Notes: generated by a model not told the origin, from the letters alone. Positions 1 through 9,245 are shown, counted from the stretch's first letter. The stretch is DNA of 64,000 bases from Curtobacterium flaccumfaciens (GCA_029689965.1 CP121450.1:1240001-1304000); one strand, 5' to 3'. Made by a program: numbers and translations.

Positions 1-2521
1 CCCTCGACTGGGTCGGCCAGGCGCTGACCCAGGGCAAGGACATCAACGTCCTCAACCTGTCGCTCGGCTCCGACTACGGCGCGCCGGACGACCCCGACAA
101 CGCCAAGATCGACGCGCTCACCGCCCGCGGCGTCCTGCCCGTGATCGCTTCGGGCAACGCCGACGACTTCACCGACATCGGCGGGTCCCCGGGCAACGCG
201 GAGGGCGCCCTCACGGTCGCCGCGAGCGCCACCGGTCAGTCGCTGTACGACGGTGTCGAGGCGACCGCCCCGGCGGACGTCGCGAAGACCTACCGCGCCC
301 AGTACTCGCAGAACTACCAGGGCACGCTGCCGGTCGAGGGTGACGTCGTCGTCCTGAGCACGAACGTCGACGGCTGCGCCGCGTTCAGCGACGACGAGGC
401 CGCGAAGATCGCCGGCAAGGTCGTCTGGCTCAAGTGGACGGATGCCGCGCTCGAGTGCGGCTCCGGCGTGCGGTTCGACAACGTCCAGGCGGCCGGCGGC
501 GTCGGCGTCCTGCTGGCGGGGACGGTCAACACGTTCGACTCCGGCATCGCGGGGAACGCGACCGTCCCGGGAGCCGAGCTGACCGCGGACAGTGCCACGG
601 GCCTCCAGGCCGCTGCCCAGGCGGGGACCCTGCACGTGCGCTTCGCCGACGAGCTCAAGGGCTTCGAGCTCGCGACCGACCCGGAGACCGTGAACACGCT
701 CGCATCGTTCACCAGCCGGGGCGTGCACGGGTCGTTCGACGACATCGTCAAGCCGGACATCGCCGGCCCCGGGGTCAACGTGATCTCCGCGGCCAACGGC
801 ACCGGTGACGGACGGCTGTCGATGAGCGGCACGTCGATGGCGACGCCGGACGTGGCGGGCATCGCCGCGCTGACCTTCCAGTCGCACCCGACGTGGACGG
901 CGCCGCAGGTCAAGGCCGCGCTCATGAACACCGCGACGCACGACGTGAAGGACGGCGACGGCACCGCGACCCTGCTCCGCCAGGGCACCGGCCGCGTCGA
1001 CGCCCTGCAGGCGGTCACCGCCGGCACCACGGTCCGCAGTGTCGAGAACGACCAGCTCGTCACCGCCTCGTACGGTGTCGTCGAGGTCGCCTCGAAGACC
1101 AGCGAGAACCGCACGCTGCAGATCGAGAACACCGACGGCCGGCCGCACACCTACGACGTGGCCTACCAGCCGCAGGTGTCGCAGCCGGGTGTGGCCTTCG
1201 CGCTCAGCACGAAGCGCGTGACGGTCCGACCGCACGGCACCGCGACGGTGAAGCTCACGTTCTCGATCGCCGACCCGACGAAGCTCCGCCGCGTCATCGA
1301 CCCCACCCAGGAGTCGGTGCAGCAGGGCTACCAGCGGGAGTTCGTCGCCGCGGCCTCGGGGATCGTGACGTTCACGCCGACCGACAAGACGCTCAACCCG
1401 CTGCGGCTCGGCACCTACGTCGCGCCGAAGCCGGTCAGCGCGGTGCACGGCACGGACGTGTCCTTCAGCGGATCGCAGACGAAGGCGGACCTCGCGCTCG
1501 CCGGTCGCAGCGTCGACCAGGGCGATGCGACCACCGGCTACCACGCCGTCGTCGCACCGTTCGTGCTCGGCGGCACGGACGGGCAGGAGTCGTTCCCGGC
1601 AGGTTCGGCGAAGCAGTCGCTGCAGGCTGCGGACGTCCGGGCGTACGGCGCGAACTACGACAAGGCCTCTGGGACGCTCGCCTTCGGTGTGCAGACCGCG
1701 GGGCCGGACGCCGACCCCGGCGCGGTGACCAACGTCGAGGTGCTCATCGACACCGACCGTGACGGCACGCCGGACTACCTCGTGTACGACGCCAAGTCGG
1801 CCGCGGTCGACGCGACGCTCGCCACGACGGTGGACCTGGCCACGGGCAAGACCGTGGACGCGCAGCCGCTCAACGGTGGGACCCCCGGGCAGGACGTGAA
1901 CACGTTCGACAGCGCGGTCAAGGTACTGACGGTGGACGCGGCGACGATCGGTGCGACCAAGGCGTTCACCTACTCGGTCCTGACCGAGTCGGCGTACGCC
2001 CCGGCACTGGCCACGAGCGGATCCTCCGTCGTCGACGAGACGGCGGACGCGACCTACGACCCGACGAAGCCGGCGCTCACCTTCGCTCAGGGCACGTCCA
2101 CGGGTGTGCTGTTCGCGGACTCCGGGTCGCTGCAGGTCACCCGCGGTGCCGGTGTCGCGAACGCGAAGGCGCTGCTGCTGCACCTCGGCAACGCGGTCGG
2201 CGACCAGGCCGACACCGTGTCGGCGGTCCAGACCGCTCCGACACTGGCGCTCCGCAAGGGCAGTGCCGTGACGGTGTCGGGCGCGGCGAAGGTCGGCAAG
2301 AAGCTCACGGCGCACCACGGCTCGTGGGGCGGCGCTGGCGTGCGGTACTCCTACCAGTGGCTCCGTGACGGTGCCGCTGTGCAGGTGCCACGAAGCAGAC
2401 CTACGCGCTGGGCTCGTCCGACACCGGGCACCGCTTCCAGGTGCAGGTCACTGCCACGGCCAAGGGGTACCAGGACGGCTCCGCGACGTCGAAGCCCACC
2501 GCCAAGGTCTCACGCCGCTAG
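1..2521 (+). CDS. Secreted S8 subtilisin-like serine protease, 5'-truncated by window edge
   Basis: Extracellular serine endopeptidase of the subtilase family. The gene enters the window already open (reading frame begins at base 3) and shows LNLSLGS, the oxyanion SGN motif (about 150-158) and the catalytic-serine motif GTSMATP (Ser codon 834-836). A protease-associated-like insert lies between the Asn and Ser motifs, and a long beta-rich C-terminal part follows. It ends in an Ig-like repeat (SYQWLRDGAAV...GATKQTYALG) typical of actinobacterial exoproteins. The catalytic Asp and His lie upstream of the window. A frame break near 2381 (one G missing from a GG) is needed to reach the natural stop TAG 2519-2521; without it the frame runs on into unlikely Arg/Pro-rich sequence. 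Family assignment is firm; substrate unknown. Confidence 0.9.
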
Positions 2522-2588
2522 TCGTTCATCGATCACTCCGGGCTCCGTCGCAGCCTCGACGGGGCCCGGAGTGCGTCAAGAGGACATG

Positions 2589-2603
2589 TAGTTAGACAAA
2601 CTA
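2589..2603. promoter_or_regulatory. Possible MarR-type operator upstream of the 56-residue protein
   Basis: TAGTT-n5-AACTA is a perfect inverted repeat lying 24 bases before the ATG of the small gene at 2628. The spacing and AT-rich half-sites resemble MarR-family operators, and the region is visibly AT-rich compared with its neighbourhood. No regulator gene is adjacent, so the cognate protein is unknown. Confidence 0.3.
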
Positions 2604-2627
2604 GTTATCGAGTGGGAGAGTTGCAGC

Positions 2628-2798
2628 ATGCAGACGCAGAGCACCCTGAAGCAGCTCCGGGCCAACCCGATGGAGTGGCGGCGCCGTGGGCTCACGCCGC
2701 CTGACGTCATCCAGTCGATGATCGAGCAGCGGCTGGCAGAGCCGGGGCACGCGCAGCCCGTCGGCGACCCGTCCTACCAGGACTTCTTCCGGAGCTGA
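2628..2798 (+). CDS. Small hypothetical protein (56 aa)
   Basis: Short ORF starting at ATG 2628 with a GGGAG ribosome site 8-12 bases upstream and ending TGA 2796-2798. The product is charged and soluble, with an N-terminal MEWRRRG stretch, a central TPPDVIQSMIEQRL helix and a polar C-terminus ending YQDFFRS. I see no membrane segment or signal peptide. It has its own AT-rich promoter region and is followed by a strong palindromic terminator, which argues that it is a real transcription unit. Function not recognised. Confidence 0.6.
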   Translation: MQTQSTLKQLRANPMEWRRRGLTPPDVIQSMIEQRLAEPGHAQPVGDPSYQDFFRS

Positions 2799-2840
2799 TC
2801 CGGACCGGGCGGCCGCGATTCGGGAAGCGACCGCCTGCAC

Positions 2841-2878
2841 ACTGGAGGCGCGGTGCCAGCTGGCACCGCGCCTCCAGT
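2841..2878. terminator. Perfect 38-bp palindrome, probable bidirectional terminator / REP-like element
   Basis: The 38 bases are completely self-complementary, with core GGAGGCGCGGTGCC followed by its reverse complement. It lies between the converging 56-aa gene and the MT0933-like antitoxin gene, so it can terminate both. Closely related palindromes occur at 46880-46928 and 63925-63972. Confidence 0.75.
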
Positions 2879-2902
2879 CCGTCGGTGGTCCGGGGACCGG
2901 CC

Positions 2903-3076
2903 CTACTTGCCGATCTTGTCGTCGGCCGCCTGCTGCGCTTTGTCGATCTGGTCGCCGTGACCGCCGCCGGTCGCCTTGTCGGCCGCCTCGGCCGCCTTGT
3001 CCAGACCGGCATCGGACGCCTGCTCGCCCTTGTCGCTGTTCGCGAAGTCCTTCGCCTTGTCGCCGAGGTCGCTCAT
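2903..3076 (-). CDS. MT0933-like antitoxin family protein
   Basis: A 57-residue, Lys/Asp/Ala-rich, highly hydrophilic protein with the pattern DKAxxAADKATGGGHGDQIDKAQ, characteristic of the Rv0909/MT0933-like antitoxin family (PF14013). The ATG at 3076 is chosen because AAGGAG sits 6 bases upstream; a GTG 15 bases further up would place that site inside the gene. No toxin gene is next to it, and in many actinobacteria this family occurs as such orphans, so an antitoxin role is only a family label. It converges on the 56-aa gene across the palindrome at 2841-2878. Confidence 0.8.
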   Translation of the reverse strand: MSDLGDKAKDFANSDKGEQASDAGLDKAAEAADKATGGGHGDQIDKAQQAADDKIGK

Positions 3077-3255
3077 GTCGTGCTCCTTCACTCGTGGGAT
3101 CTGACGACCCCGAGGGTGCCCCGCCCGACGTCCGTGCGCTCCCAGGTGGGCCGCTCGCTTCGGCGGGTGGCGCGGAGGTGACCAGCCGATAGACTCGGGT
3201 GGACCACCGGCCGCTTCGGTCGCGTGAGGTCCTCCGCCAACGTGAGGAGAACCAG

Positions 3256-4546
3256 ATGCCCGCTGCAGTGATCATCGGAGCCCAGTGGGGCGACGAGGGC
3301 AAGGGGAAGGCCACCGACCTCCTCGGGTCCCGCATCGACTACGTCGTCAAGTTCAACGGCGGCAACAACGCCGGGCACACCGTCGTCGTCGGGGGCGAGA
3401 AGTACGCCCTGCACCTGCTCCCGTCCGGCATCCTCACGCCCGGCGTCACGCCGGTCATCGGCAACGGCGTGGTCGTCGACCTCGAGGTCCTGTTCCAGGA
3501 GCTCGACGCGCTGAAGGCCCGCGGCGTCGACGTCTCCCGCCTGCTGGTGTCGGCGAACGCCCACGTCATCACGCACTACCACCGCACCATCGACAAGGTG
3601 ACCGAGCGGTTCCTCGGCAAGCGCCAGATCGGCACCACCGGGCGCGGCATCGGCCCGACCTACGCGGACAAGATCAACCGCGTCGGCATCCGCGTCCAGG
3701 ACATCTTCGACGAGAACATCCTGCGCCAGAAGGTCGAAGCCGCCCTCGACCAGAAGAACCACCTGCTGGTCAAGGTGTTCAACCGCCGTGCCATCGACGC
3801 GGAGGAGGTCGTCGAGTCGCTGCTGTCCTTCGCCGACCGTCTGCGCCCGATGGTCGCCGACACGGGGCTCGAGATCCACCGCGCGCTCGAGGGTGGCGAG
3901 ACCGTCCTGTTCGAGGCCGGTCAGGCCACCATGCTCGACGTCGACCACGGCACCTACCCGTTCGTGACGTCCTCGTCGGCGACGGCCGGCGGCGCCGCGA
4001 CCGGCTCGGGCATCGGCCCGGGCAAGCTCGAGCGGATCATCGGCATCGTGAAGGCGTACACGACCCGCGTCGGCGCCGGTCCGTTCCCGACCGAGTTGTT
4101 CGACGAGTCGGGGAGTTCCTCCGGGCGAACGGGTTCGAGTTCGGCACCACCACGGGGCGGCCCCGTCGCTGTGGCTGGTACGACGCCCCGATCGCCCGCT
4201 ACACGGCCCGCGTGAACGGCGTGACGGACTTCGTGCTCACCAAGCTCGACGTCCTCACCGGGCTGCCGACGATCCCGGTCTGCGTCGCGTACGAGGTCGA
4301 CGGCGTCCGCGTGGACGAGGTCCCGGTGAACCAGTCGGACTTCCACCACGCGAAGCCCGTGTACGAGGAGTTCCCGGGCTGGACCGAGGACATCACGGGG
4401 GCCCGGACGTTCGAGGACCTGCCCAGGCCGCGCAGGACTACGTGCTCGCGGTCGAGGCGATGTCCGGCGCCCGGATCTCGGCGATCGGTGTCGGCCCCGG
4501 CCGTGACGCGATCGTCGTCCGGCACGACCTGCTCGGCGCGTCCTGA
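3256..4546 (+). CDS. purA: Adenylosuccinate synthetase
   Basis: Catalyses IMP + aspartate + GTP to adenylosuccinate, the first committed step from IMP to AMP. The N-terminal GDEGKGK loop (residues 12-18), NGGNNAGHT and TGRGIGP motifs are clear. The ATG 3256 has GAGGAGA 7 bases upstream. Two frame breaks, each fixed by one added base in a G or C run (4110-4113 and 4422-4424), split it into three frames; repaired length is about 430 residues, the normal family size. The downstream phosphatase gene begins 5 bases after its stop. Identity is certain; the breaks are almost surely sequence errors because the enzyme is essential for AMP synthesis. Confidence 0.97.
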
Positions 4547-4551
4547 CCGAC

Positions 4552-5107
4552 ATGCGGATCCTGTTCGTCTGCAGCGGCAACATCTGCCGGTCGCCGCTCG
4601 GCGCGCAGGTCCTCACCGCGCGGCTCGGCCCTGACGCCTCGGCGTTCACCGTCGAGTCCGCGGGCACCATCGCGCAGGACGGCGCCCGATGGACGGCCCG
4701 GCGGCCTCGCAGTCGGTGCGGCTCGGCGGGGCCCCGTCGACGCACCGGTCCCGGTACCTGACCGCTTCGATCGCCGGTGCCGCCGACCTAGTACTGACCG
4801 CGGAGCGCTCGCACCGTGCCGCCGTGGTGTCGCTCGCACCCCGGGCGGCGAAGCGTGCCTTCACGATCAAGCAGTTCGCGCGGGTGCTCGACGGGCTCGA
4901 GCCGGGGACCTCGTCGGTGTCGGCTCGGCGGAGGAGCTCGTGGAGCGGGTCGCCCGGCTCCGGGGAACGGTCGCTCCGCCCGCGGACCCGGCGGACGACG
5001 ACGTCGACGACCCCTACCGGCGGTCGTCGGCGACGCACGAGCGCGTCGCCGACGAGATCGCCGCCGCGCTCGCGGTCATCGCTGACGCGCTGCGCGCCGT
5101 GCGCTGA
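4552..5107 (+). CDS. Low-molecular-weight protein tyrosine phosphatase
   Basis: Cytoplasmic phosphatase with the N-terminal P-loop [10 protein letters not shown] (CX5RS, nucleophilic Cys about residue 8) and a late DDDVDDPY segment that supplies the general-acid Asp-Pro. It starts 5 bases after purA, so the two are probably co-transcribed. Frame breaks near 4689 and 4920 must be bridged; the repaired protein is about 185 residues, with an Ala-rich helical C-terminus ending ADALRAVR. Family members often dephosphorylate bacterial tyrosine kinases, and a BY-kinase lies 4 kb downstream at 9246, but that pairing is inference. A 22-bp direct repeat spans the stop codon. Confidence 0.88.
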
Positions 5108-5124
5108 CGCGCTGCGCGCTGTGC
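5081..5124 (+). repeat. Two tandem 22-bp units spanning the phosphatase stop codon
   Basis: Two near-identical 22-bp units (GCTGACGCGCTGCGCGCCGT plus GC; one substitution between copies) occupy 5081-5102 and 5103-5124, with a third partial copy after. The TGA stop (5105-5107) of the upstream gene lies inside copy two. Confidence 0.8.
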
Positions 5125-5152
5125 GCTGACGCGCCCGGCGTGCCCGGCGGCG

Positions 5153-5220
5153 CGAGACTCGGGGTGAGCGACACGTCTCGCGCAATCACGCGCGAGACGT
5201 GTCGTCCACACCGAGTCTCG
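5153..5220. terminator. Long imperfect hairpin between convergent genes
   Basis: CGAGACTCGG at 5153 pairs with CCGAGTCTCG ending at 5220, and inside it ACGTCTCGCGC pairs with GCGCGAGACGT around a short loop. It lies between the phosphatase (+) and the MFS transporter (-) and is a likely terminator. Confidence 0.55.
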
Positions 5221-5221
5221 G

Positions 5222-5299
5222 AAGCGCTCGGCCGAGTCTCGGCAGCGTGCGGCCTGGCGGAAGCGCTCGGCCGAGTCTCGGCAGCGTGCGGCCGGGCGG
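5222..5299. repeat. Two tandem 39-bp units
   Basis: A 39-bp unit beginning AAGCGCTCGGCCGAGTCTCG occurs at 5222-5260 and 5261-5299 with one visible difference (GCCTGG versus GCCGGG). It lies immediately before the stop codon of the minus-strand MFS gene (5319). Confidence 0.85.
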
Positions 5300-5318
5300 C
5301 AGCGCGCGGCCGAGCGGG

Positions 5319-6566
5319 TCAGCCGCGCGCGAGCACGTGCCGGTCGCGGCTCGCCGCCACGCCGGCGACGAGCTGGACCACCAGGAGCGCCAGCAGCACC
5401 ACGATCGGCACCGTCCAGCCCCCGGTCGCCGTGTGCAGCAGCCCGAGGCCGAGCGGTCCCAGCCCGGCGAGCAGGTACCCCGTCCCCTGCGCCATCGTCG
5501 ACACGTGCGCGGTGTGCCGGGCGTCGGGCGACCGCCACACGATGTAGCTCAGCGACAGGCTGATCGCCCCGCCCTGCCCGAGCCCCAGCAGGGTCATCCA
5601 CACCCAGGCGCCGGCTGCAGGTGCCACGAGCAGGCCGCCGAACCCGGCCACGCAGAGCGCCACCACGACGACGACCGGCACCCAGGTCGGCCGAAGGCGT
5701 CGGGCGATCGCGGGGCCGGTGACCCCGGTGACGATCCCGGGCAGCGCCGAGTACGCGAGCATCAGCCCGGCGGAGTGCGCGGAGACCCCGGCGTCCTGCA
5801 GCAGCGTCGGCGCCCACGTGAGGAACGCGTAGTACGACAGGCTCTGCAGGCCCATGAACCCCGTCACGGCGATCGCCACCCGGTCGCGGAACAGCCGGGC
5901 GAAGGTCGGCTCGTCAGCGGCCTCCACGGGCGCGTCCGCCACCCTGCGTGCGCCGCAGACGTGTCCCGGGTTCCGGAGGGCGCGAGGCAGCCACACCACG
6001 AACGCGATCAGCGCGGGGACCGCCCAGAACGCCAGCGCCGGTCGCCACGACCCGAACGCGGACATGAGCGGGACGACCGCCGCCGACGCGATCGCGGCAC
6101 TGAGGAACAGCGCGGTCGAGTAGAGACCCATCATGAGTCCGACCCGGTGGGCGAAGTCGCTCTTGATCGCAGCCGGCATGAGCACGTTCGCGACGGCGAT
6201 GCCGGCACCCGCGAGCACCGTGCCGCCGTAGAGCGCCCACGCGTGCGGTTCGAGACGGAGCGCGATGCCGAGCGCGAGCACCGCCATCGTCAGGCCGAGC
6301 AGACGGTGCAGCCCGATCCGTCGGGTCAGCACGGGCGTGAGGAACGCGAACGCCCCGAACGCGAAGACGGGGATGGTGGTGAGCAGGCTCGCCGCCGACG
6401 ACGAGAGGTGCAGGCTCCGTTCGACCGCTCCGAGCACCGGTCCGACCGACGCGACGCCCATCCGAAGGTTGAGCGCGACGAGCATCAGGCCCGCACCGAC
6501 GTACCACGCGGCGAGGATGCCCCGGCGGTCGGCGCGGGTCGGGATCGGGACGGAGGCTGTGGTCAT
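5319..6566 (-). CDS. MFS transporter, CynX/NimT-like
   Basis: Inner-membrane major facilitator of 415 residues with twelve hydrophobic segments. The early ALNLRMGVASVGPVL, LTTIPVFAFGAFAFLTP and later GFMGLQSLSYYAFLTWAP stretches match the CynX/NimT group (cyanate or nitroimidazole-type transporters). The frame is intact. It starts at ATG 6566, divergent from the AraC-type regulator across only 54 bases, an arrangement that usually means the regulator controls the transporter. Substrate cannot be told from sequence. Confidence 0.88.
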   Translation of the reverse strand: MTTASVPIPTRADRRGILAAWYVGAGLMLVALNLRMGVASVGPVLGAVERSLHLSSSAASLLTTIPVFAFGAFAFLTPVLTRRIGLHRLLGLTMAVLALGIALRLEPHAWALYGGTVLAGAGIAVANVLMPAAIKSDFAHRVGLMMGLYSTALFLSAAIASAAVVPLMSAFGSWRPALAFWAVPALIAFVVWLPRALRNPGHVCGARRVADAPVEAADEPTFARLFRDRVAIAVTGFMGLQSLSYYAFLTWAPTLLQDAGVSAHSAGLMLAYSALPGIVTGVTGPAIARRLRPTWVPVVVVVALCVAGFGGLLVAPAAGAWVWMTLLGLGQGGAISLSLSYIVWRSPDARHTAHVSTMAQGTGYLLAGLGPLGLGLLHTATGGWTVPIVVLLALLVVQLVAGVAASRDRHVLARG

Positions 6567-6620
6567 GGATCGATCACATCACCCGGGCCACGCGTCGCGG
6601 AACACGTAGACTGCCGCTCG

Positions 6621-7396
6621 ATGTCGATTTCCGGCCAGATCGCGCTCGAGGAGTTCCCCGAGCGCACCGAGGCAGCGTTCTGGTTCGCGCACGCCGAGAC
6701 CGTCCCGCTGCACCGCCACGCGCTCGGCCAGTTCATCCACGCCGCCAGCGGGGTCCTCTCGCTGATCACCGAGGACGGCACGTGGATCGCCCCACCGAAC
6801 CGCGTCACCTGGGTACCCGCCGGTGCGGAGCACCGGCACCGCGCGCACGGCGTGACCGACATGCGGGTCGTGTACCTCCCGGCGGACGCAGCCACGTGCC
6901 TCCCGTCCGGTCCGGCCGTCCTGGCCGTGTCCTCGCTCGCCCGGGAGGCACTGCTCGCCATCACGACGCCGGCTCCGCGCTCCGAGACGGCTCGGGCTCA
7001 CCTCCGTGCCGTCATCGTGGACGAGGTCGCGTCCGCCCCGGAGCAGCCGCTGCACCTGCCGGAACCGCGCGACGCGCGGTTGCGGCGCGTCGTGCGTCGG
7101 GTCGAGCGGGACCTCACCGAGCCGGTGTCCCTCGTGGAACTCGCTGCGTGGGCCGGTGTCGGTGAGCGGACCTTGACCCGGCTGTTCCGGCAGGAGACCG
7201 GGATGGGGTACCGGCAGTGGCGACTGCAGCTGCGGGTGCACCGCGCCCTCGTGCTCCTCGCCGACGGGCAGTCCGTGACGGACGTGTCGGCGTCGTGCGG
7301 GTGGGCGACGACGAGCCAGTTCATCGACCAGTTCTCGCAGTTGGTGGGGACGACACCGGGTCGTACCGGCGGGCGGCGGGTACGGTCACGGCCTGA
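6621..7396 (+). CDS. AraC-family transcriptional regulator
   Basis: N-terminal cupin-like sensor (LHRHALGQFIHAASGVLSL, then WIAPPNRVTWVPAGAEH) followed by a C-terminal double helix-turn-helix (VSLVELAAWAGVGERTLTRL; QSVTDVSASCGWATTSQFID). This is the layout of the regulators usually paired with CynX/NimT-type transporters. One frame break near 7360-7372 (GGG should be GGGG) restores the C-terminus GTTPGSYRRAAG before TGA 7394-7396, giving 258 residues. It is divergent from the transporter at 5319-6566 and probably binds the 54-bp intergene. Confidence 0.88.
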
Positions 7397-7595
7397 CGGA
7401 GAACGGACACGAAGGAGTACCCCGATTCGCGGGCTGTACCCGGAAGTGCGTCGCACGGGCCCGGAAAGCCGGGGATCGTCGATGCGGCGGATTGACGGAA
7501 CCCGTGAATGCGCGGGCATCGCTGGCGGCGGAGGGGCTCGGTCTCGTAGCGTTCTGATGTCAGCAGATGTACCCCGGATCGCGAAGGAGAGCGAC
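7397..7595. other. Intergenic leader upstream of the tandem paralogues
   Basis: About 200 bases without a supported gene. It should hold the promoter of the following small-protein pair; AAGGAG at 7583-7588 is the ribosome site of the first. I see no convincing operator. Confidence 0.4.
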
Positions 7596-7925
7596 ATGAG
7601 CACCACCGTCAGCACCGACACCCGAGCCGAGGTCACGCTCGACACCGACACCGTGGACACCATCGCGATCCTCGAGGCGCAGGCCGAGCCGCACTCCCGT
7701 CCCGCGCGCGCCAAGCTCACCTGGACGCAGGAGGAGGACGGCGAGTGGGTCGCCAACTACGGCGGCTACTTCGGCGGATCGATCGACAAGCGCGACGGCC
7801 GCTACGTCGCCTCGGACACGTTCGGCCTGGTCGTCGGCGACTTCGGGTCGCTCGAGCTGGCACAGGCGCACCTCGCGGACCAGCTGCACGTGATGCTGCC
7901 CTCCGTGATCCGCCCCGTCGACTAG
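7596..7925 (+). CDS. Hypothetical protein, first of two tandem paralogues (109 aa)
   Basis: Small acidic soluble protein with no signal peptide or membrane segment. It has an N-terminal MSTTV...VTLDTDTVDTI stretch, then an aromatic/glycine block W-V-A-N-Y-G-G-Y-F-G-G-S-I-D, then YVASDTFGLVVGDF-S-LELAQAHLADQL. The gene 57 bases downstream encodes a clear paralogue sharing all these blocks. ATG 7596 has AAGGAG 7 bases upstream. The frame is intact. I do not recognise the family; the conserved block suggests a small beta fold binding a ligand or partner rather than a disordered peptide. Confidence 0.8.
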   Translation: MSTTVSTDTRAEVTLDTDTVDTIAILEAQAEPHSRPARAKLTWTQEEDGEWVANYGGYFGGSIDKRDGRYVASDTFGLVVGDFGSLELAQAHLADQLHVMLPSVIRPVD

Positions 7926-7982
7926 TCCTCCGCCGGTCCTCGACCGACTCGCCCAGCCCGCACCACCGCAAGGAGCACGACC

Positions 7983-8309
7983 ATGAGCACGACCGTCGCC
8001 CACCACCAGCAGGGCGATGTGACCCTGGACACCGCCACGATCGAGGCGATCACCGAGATCGAGGCAGAGGTCATCGCGCCGGACCGGTCGGCAACCGTCC
8101 GCATCACGTGGTCCCGGCCCGACACCGGCCTGTGGGCTGCCAACTACGGCGGGTACTACGGCGGCACCGTCGACCGACGGGGAACCCACTACTTCGTGTC
8201 CGACACCTTCGGTCAGTACGTCGGTGACTTCCGTTCCCTCGAAGAGGCGCAGCAGCGGCTCGCCGAGCGGCTCGAGATCGTCCTGCCCGACGTCGTGCGC
8301 TCTGTCTGA
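7983..8309 (+). CDS. Hypothetical protein, second of two tandem paralogues (108 aa)
   Basis: Paralogue of the product of 7596-7925: shared MSTTV start, VTLDTATIEAITEIEAE, WAANYGGYYGGTVDRR and YFVSDTFGQYVGDFRSLEEAQQRLAERL. Divergence between copies is concentrated between the N-terminal block and the Trp-Asn-Tyr block. AAGGAG precedes ATG 7983. The pair is probably one transcript ending at the hairpin 8331-8364. Function unknown. Confidence 0.8.
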   Translation: MSTTVAHHQQGDVTLDTATIEAITEIEAEVIAPDRSATVRITWSRPDTGLWAANYGGYYGGTVDRRGTHYFVSDTFGQYVGDFRSLEEAQQRLAERLEIVLPDVVRSV

Positions 8310-8330
8310 CACCGCACTTGCAAGGCACTC

Positions 8331-8364
8331 CAGAACACCCTGTCGCTCGCGGCGGGGTGTTCTG
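8331..8364. terminator. Bidirectional hairpin terminator
   Basis: CAGAACACCC pairs exactly with GGGTGTTCTG around a 14-base loop. It lies between the small-protein pair (+) and the CPBP protease gene (-), which converge here. Confidence 0.7.
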
Positions 8365-8369
8365 CTTCG

Positions 8370-9092
8370 TCAGCGCGGCCAGGTGGCGACGACGGCGACC
8401 GCGTTGAAGAGCACGTGGGCGAGGATCGCTCCGCCGATCCGCCCGGTCATCGCGACGAGCGCGCCCGTGAGCAGGCCGAGCAGGAACGTGGTGACGAAGA
8501 CCTGCACACCGCCGAGCGGCGTGGTGCCCGCCCCGAGCAGCACGTGCAGGATCGCGAACAGCAGCGCGGTCAGGGGGACCGCCAAGAACCGGGTGCGCGG
8601 GGTGAGTTCGGCGGCCAGGCGCTGTTGGAAGAGACCGCGGAAGACGATCTCCTCGAGGAACGGGCTGACGAGCACGATGCTGATCGCCGAGACGACGAGC
8701 AGCTCCACGTCGGGCGTCCCGAGCGTCGGAGCGGGAGCCAGCCCCGTGCTGCCGGTGAAGGCGATGGACAGGACGACGTCGACCGCTCGGCAGACGACCA
8801 CGATGCCGACCGCGAACACCGCCGCGCCGAGGTCCAGCCGCAGCCGGGAGACCATCCCCGTCCGGGAGGCGTGCCGGAGCACCAACGCGGTGCCCAGGAC
8901 CAGAGGGAGCCAGACCGCCACGTCTGCTGCCAGCACCTGGAGGACGGGTGACGGGATGCCCCCAGAACGGGTGAGCTCGGAGACGACACGGGCCAGCAGC
9001 ACGGCGACCCCGAGGGCGACGAGCAGCACGACGAGGTCACGCTGCCGCGAGGAATCGGGCTCGCTGGTGATCTGGGCTGACTCGGAGCTCAT
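8370..9092 (-). CDS. CPBP-family intramembrane metalloprotease
   Basis: Polytopic membrane protein of 240 residues. It carries the three CPBP/Abi signature motifs in order: EEIVFRG, FAILH and HVLFN, which form the intramembrane zinc-type active site. Several hydrophobic helices surround them. Members process prenylated or other membrane proteins and some act in bacteriocin immunity; no target is evident. The frame is intact, starting at ATG 9092. It is divergent from the exopolysaccharide locus that begins at 9246. Confidence 0.9.
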   Translation of the reverse strand: MSSESAQITSEPDSSRQRDLVVLLVALGVAVLLARVVSELTRSGGIPSPVLQVLAADVAVWLPLVLGTALVLRHASRTGMVSRLRLDLGAAVFAVGIVVVCRAVDVVLSIAFTGSTGLAPAPTLGTPDVELLVVSAISIVLVSPFLEEIVFRGLFQQRLAAELTPRTRFLAVPLTALLFAILHVLLGAGTTPLGGVQVFVTTFLLGLLTGALVAMTGRIGGAILAHVLFNAVAVVATWPR

Positions 9093-9245
9093 GGGCCAAC
9101 CGTAGAGGAACCAGGGCGTTCACCGGCTACGACAGCCGAGGAGCGCTCAGACGTGTGGCAGTATTTGCATGTCATGCGCTGGGAAAACCCTGGTGCACCT
9201 GTGACGGGACCACAGGGAACTGACCGGATCGGGGAAGGCAGGCGC

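Noticed and set aside
2903..3076. Toxin-antitoxin locus
   Set aside because: Only the MT0933-like antitoxin-family member is present; the neighbouring 56-aa gene is on the opposite strand across a terminator and does not resemble a toxin.
3256..4546. Programmed frameshifting or pseudogenisation of purA
   Set aside because: No slippery-site or stimulator pattern is shared between breaks, and dozens of unrelated genes show the same kind of break in G/C runs.
5081..5299. CRISPR-like array from the repeated units
   Set aside because: Units are directly contiguous with no unique spacers and there are no cas genes.
5199..7925. A 908-codon plus-strand open frame covering the MFS region, the AraC gene and the first small protein
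   Set aside because: It is open only because GC-rich antisense frames lack stops and a frame break removes the AraC stop; its first half is low-complexity Arg/Pro/His-rich and antisense to a clear MFS gene.
7596..8309. RiPP precursor pair
   Set aside because: No leader-core division, no Cys/Ser/Thr-rich core and no maturation enzyme nearby; the conserved blocks look like a folded domain.
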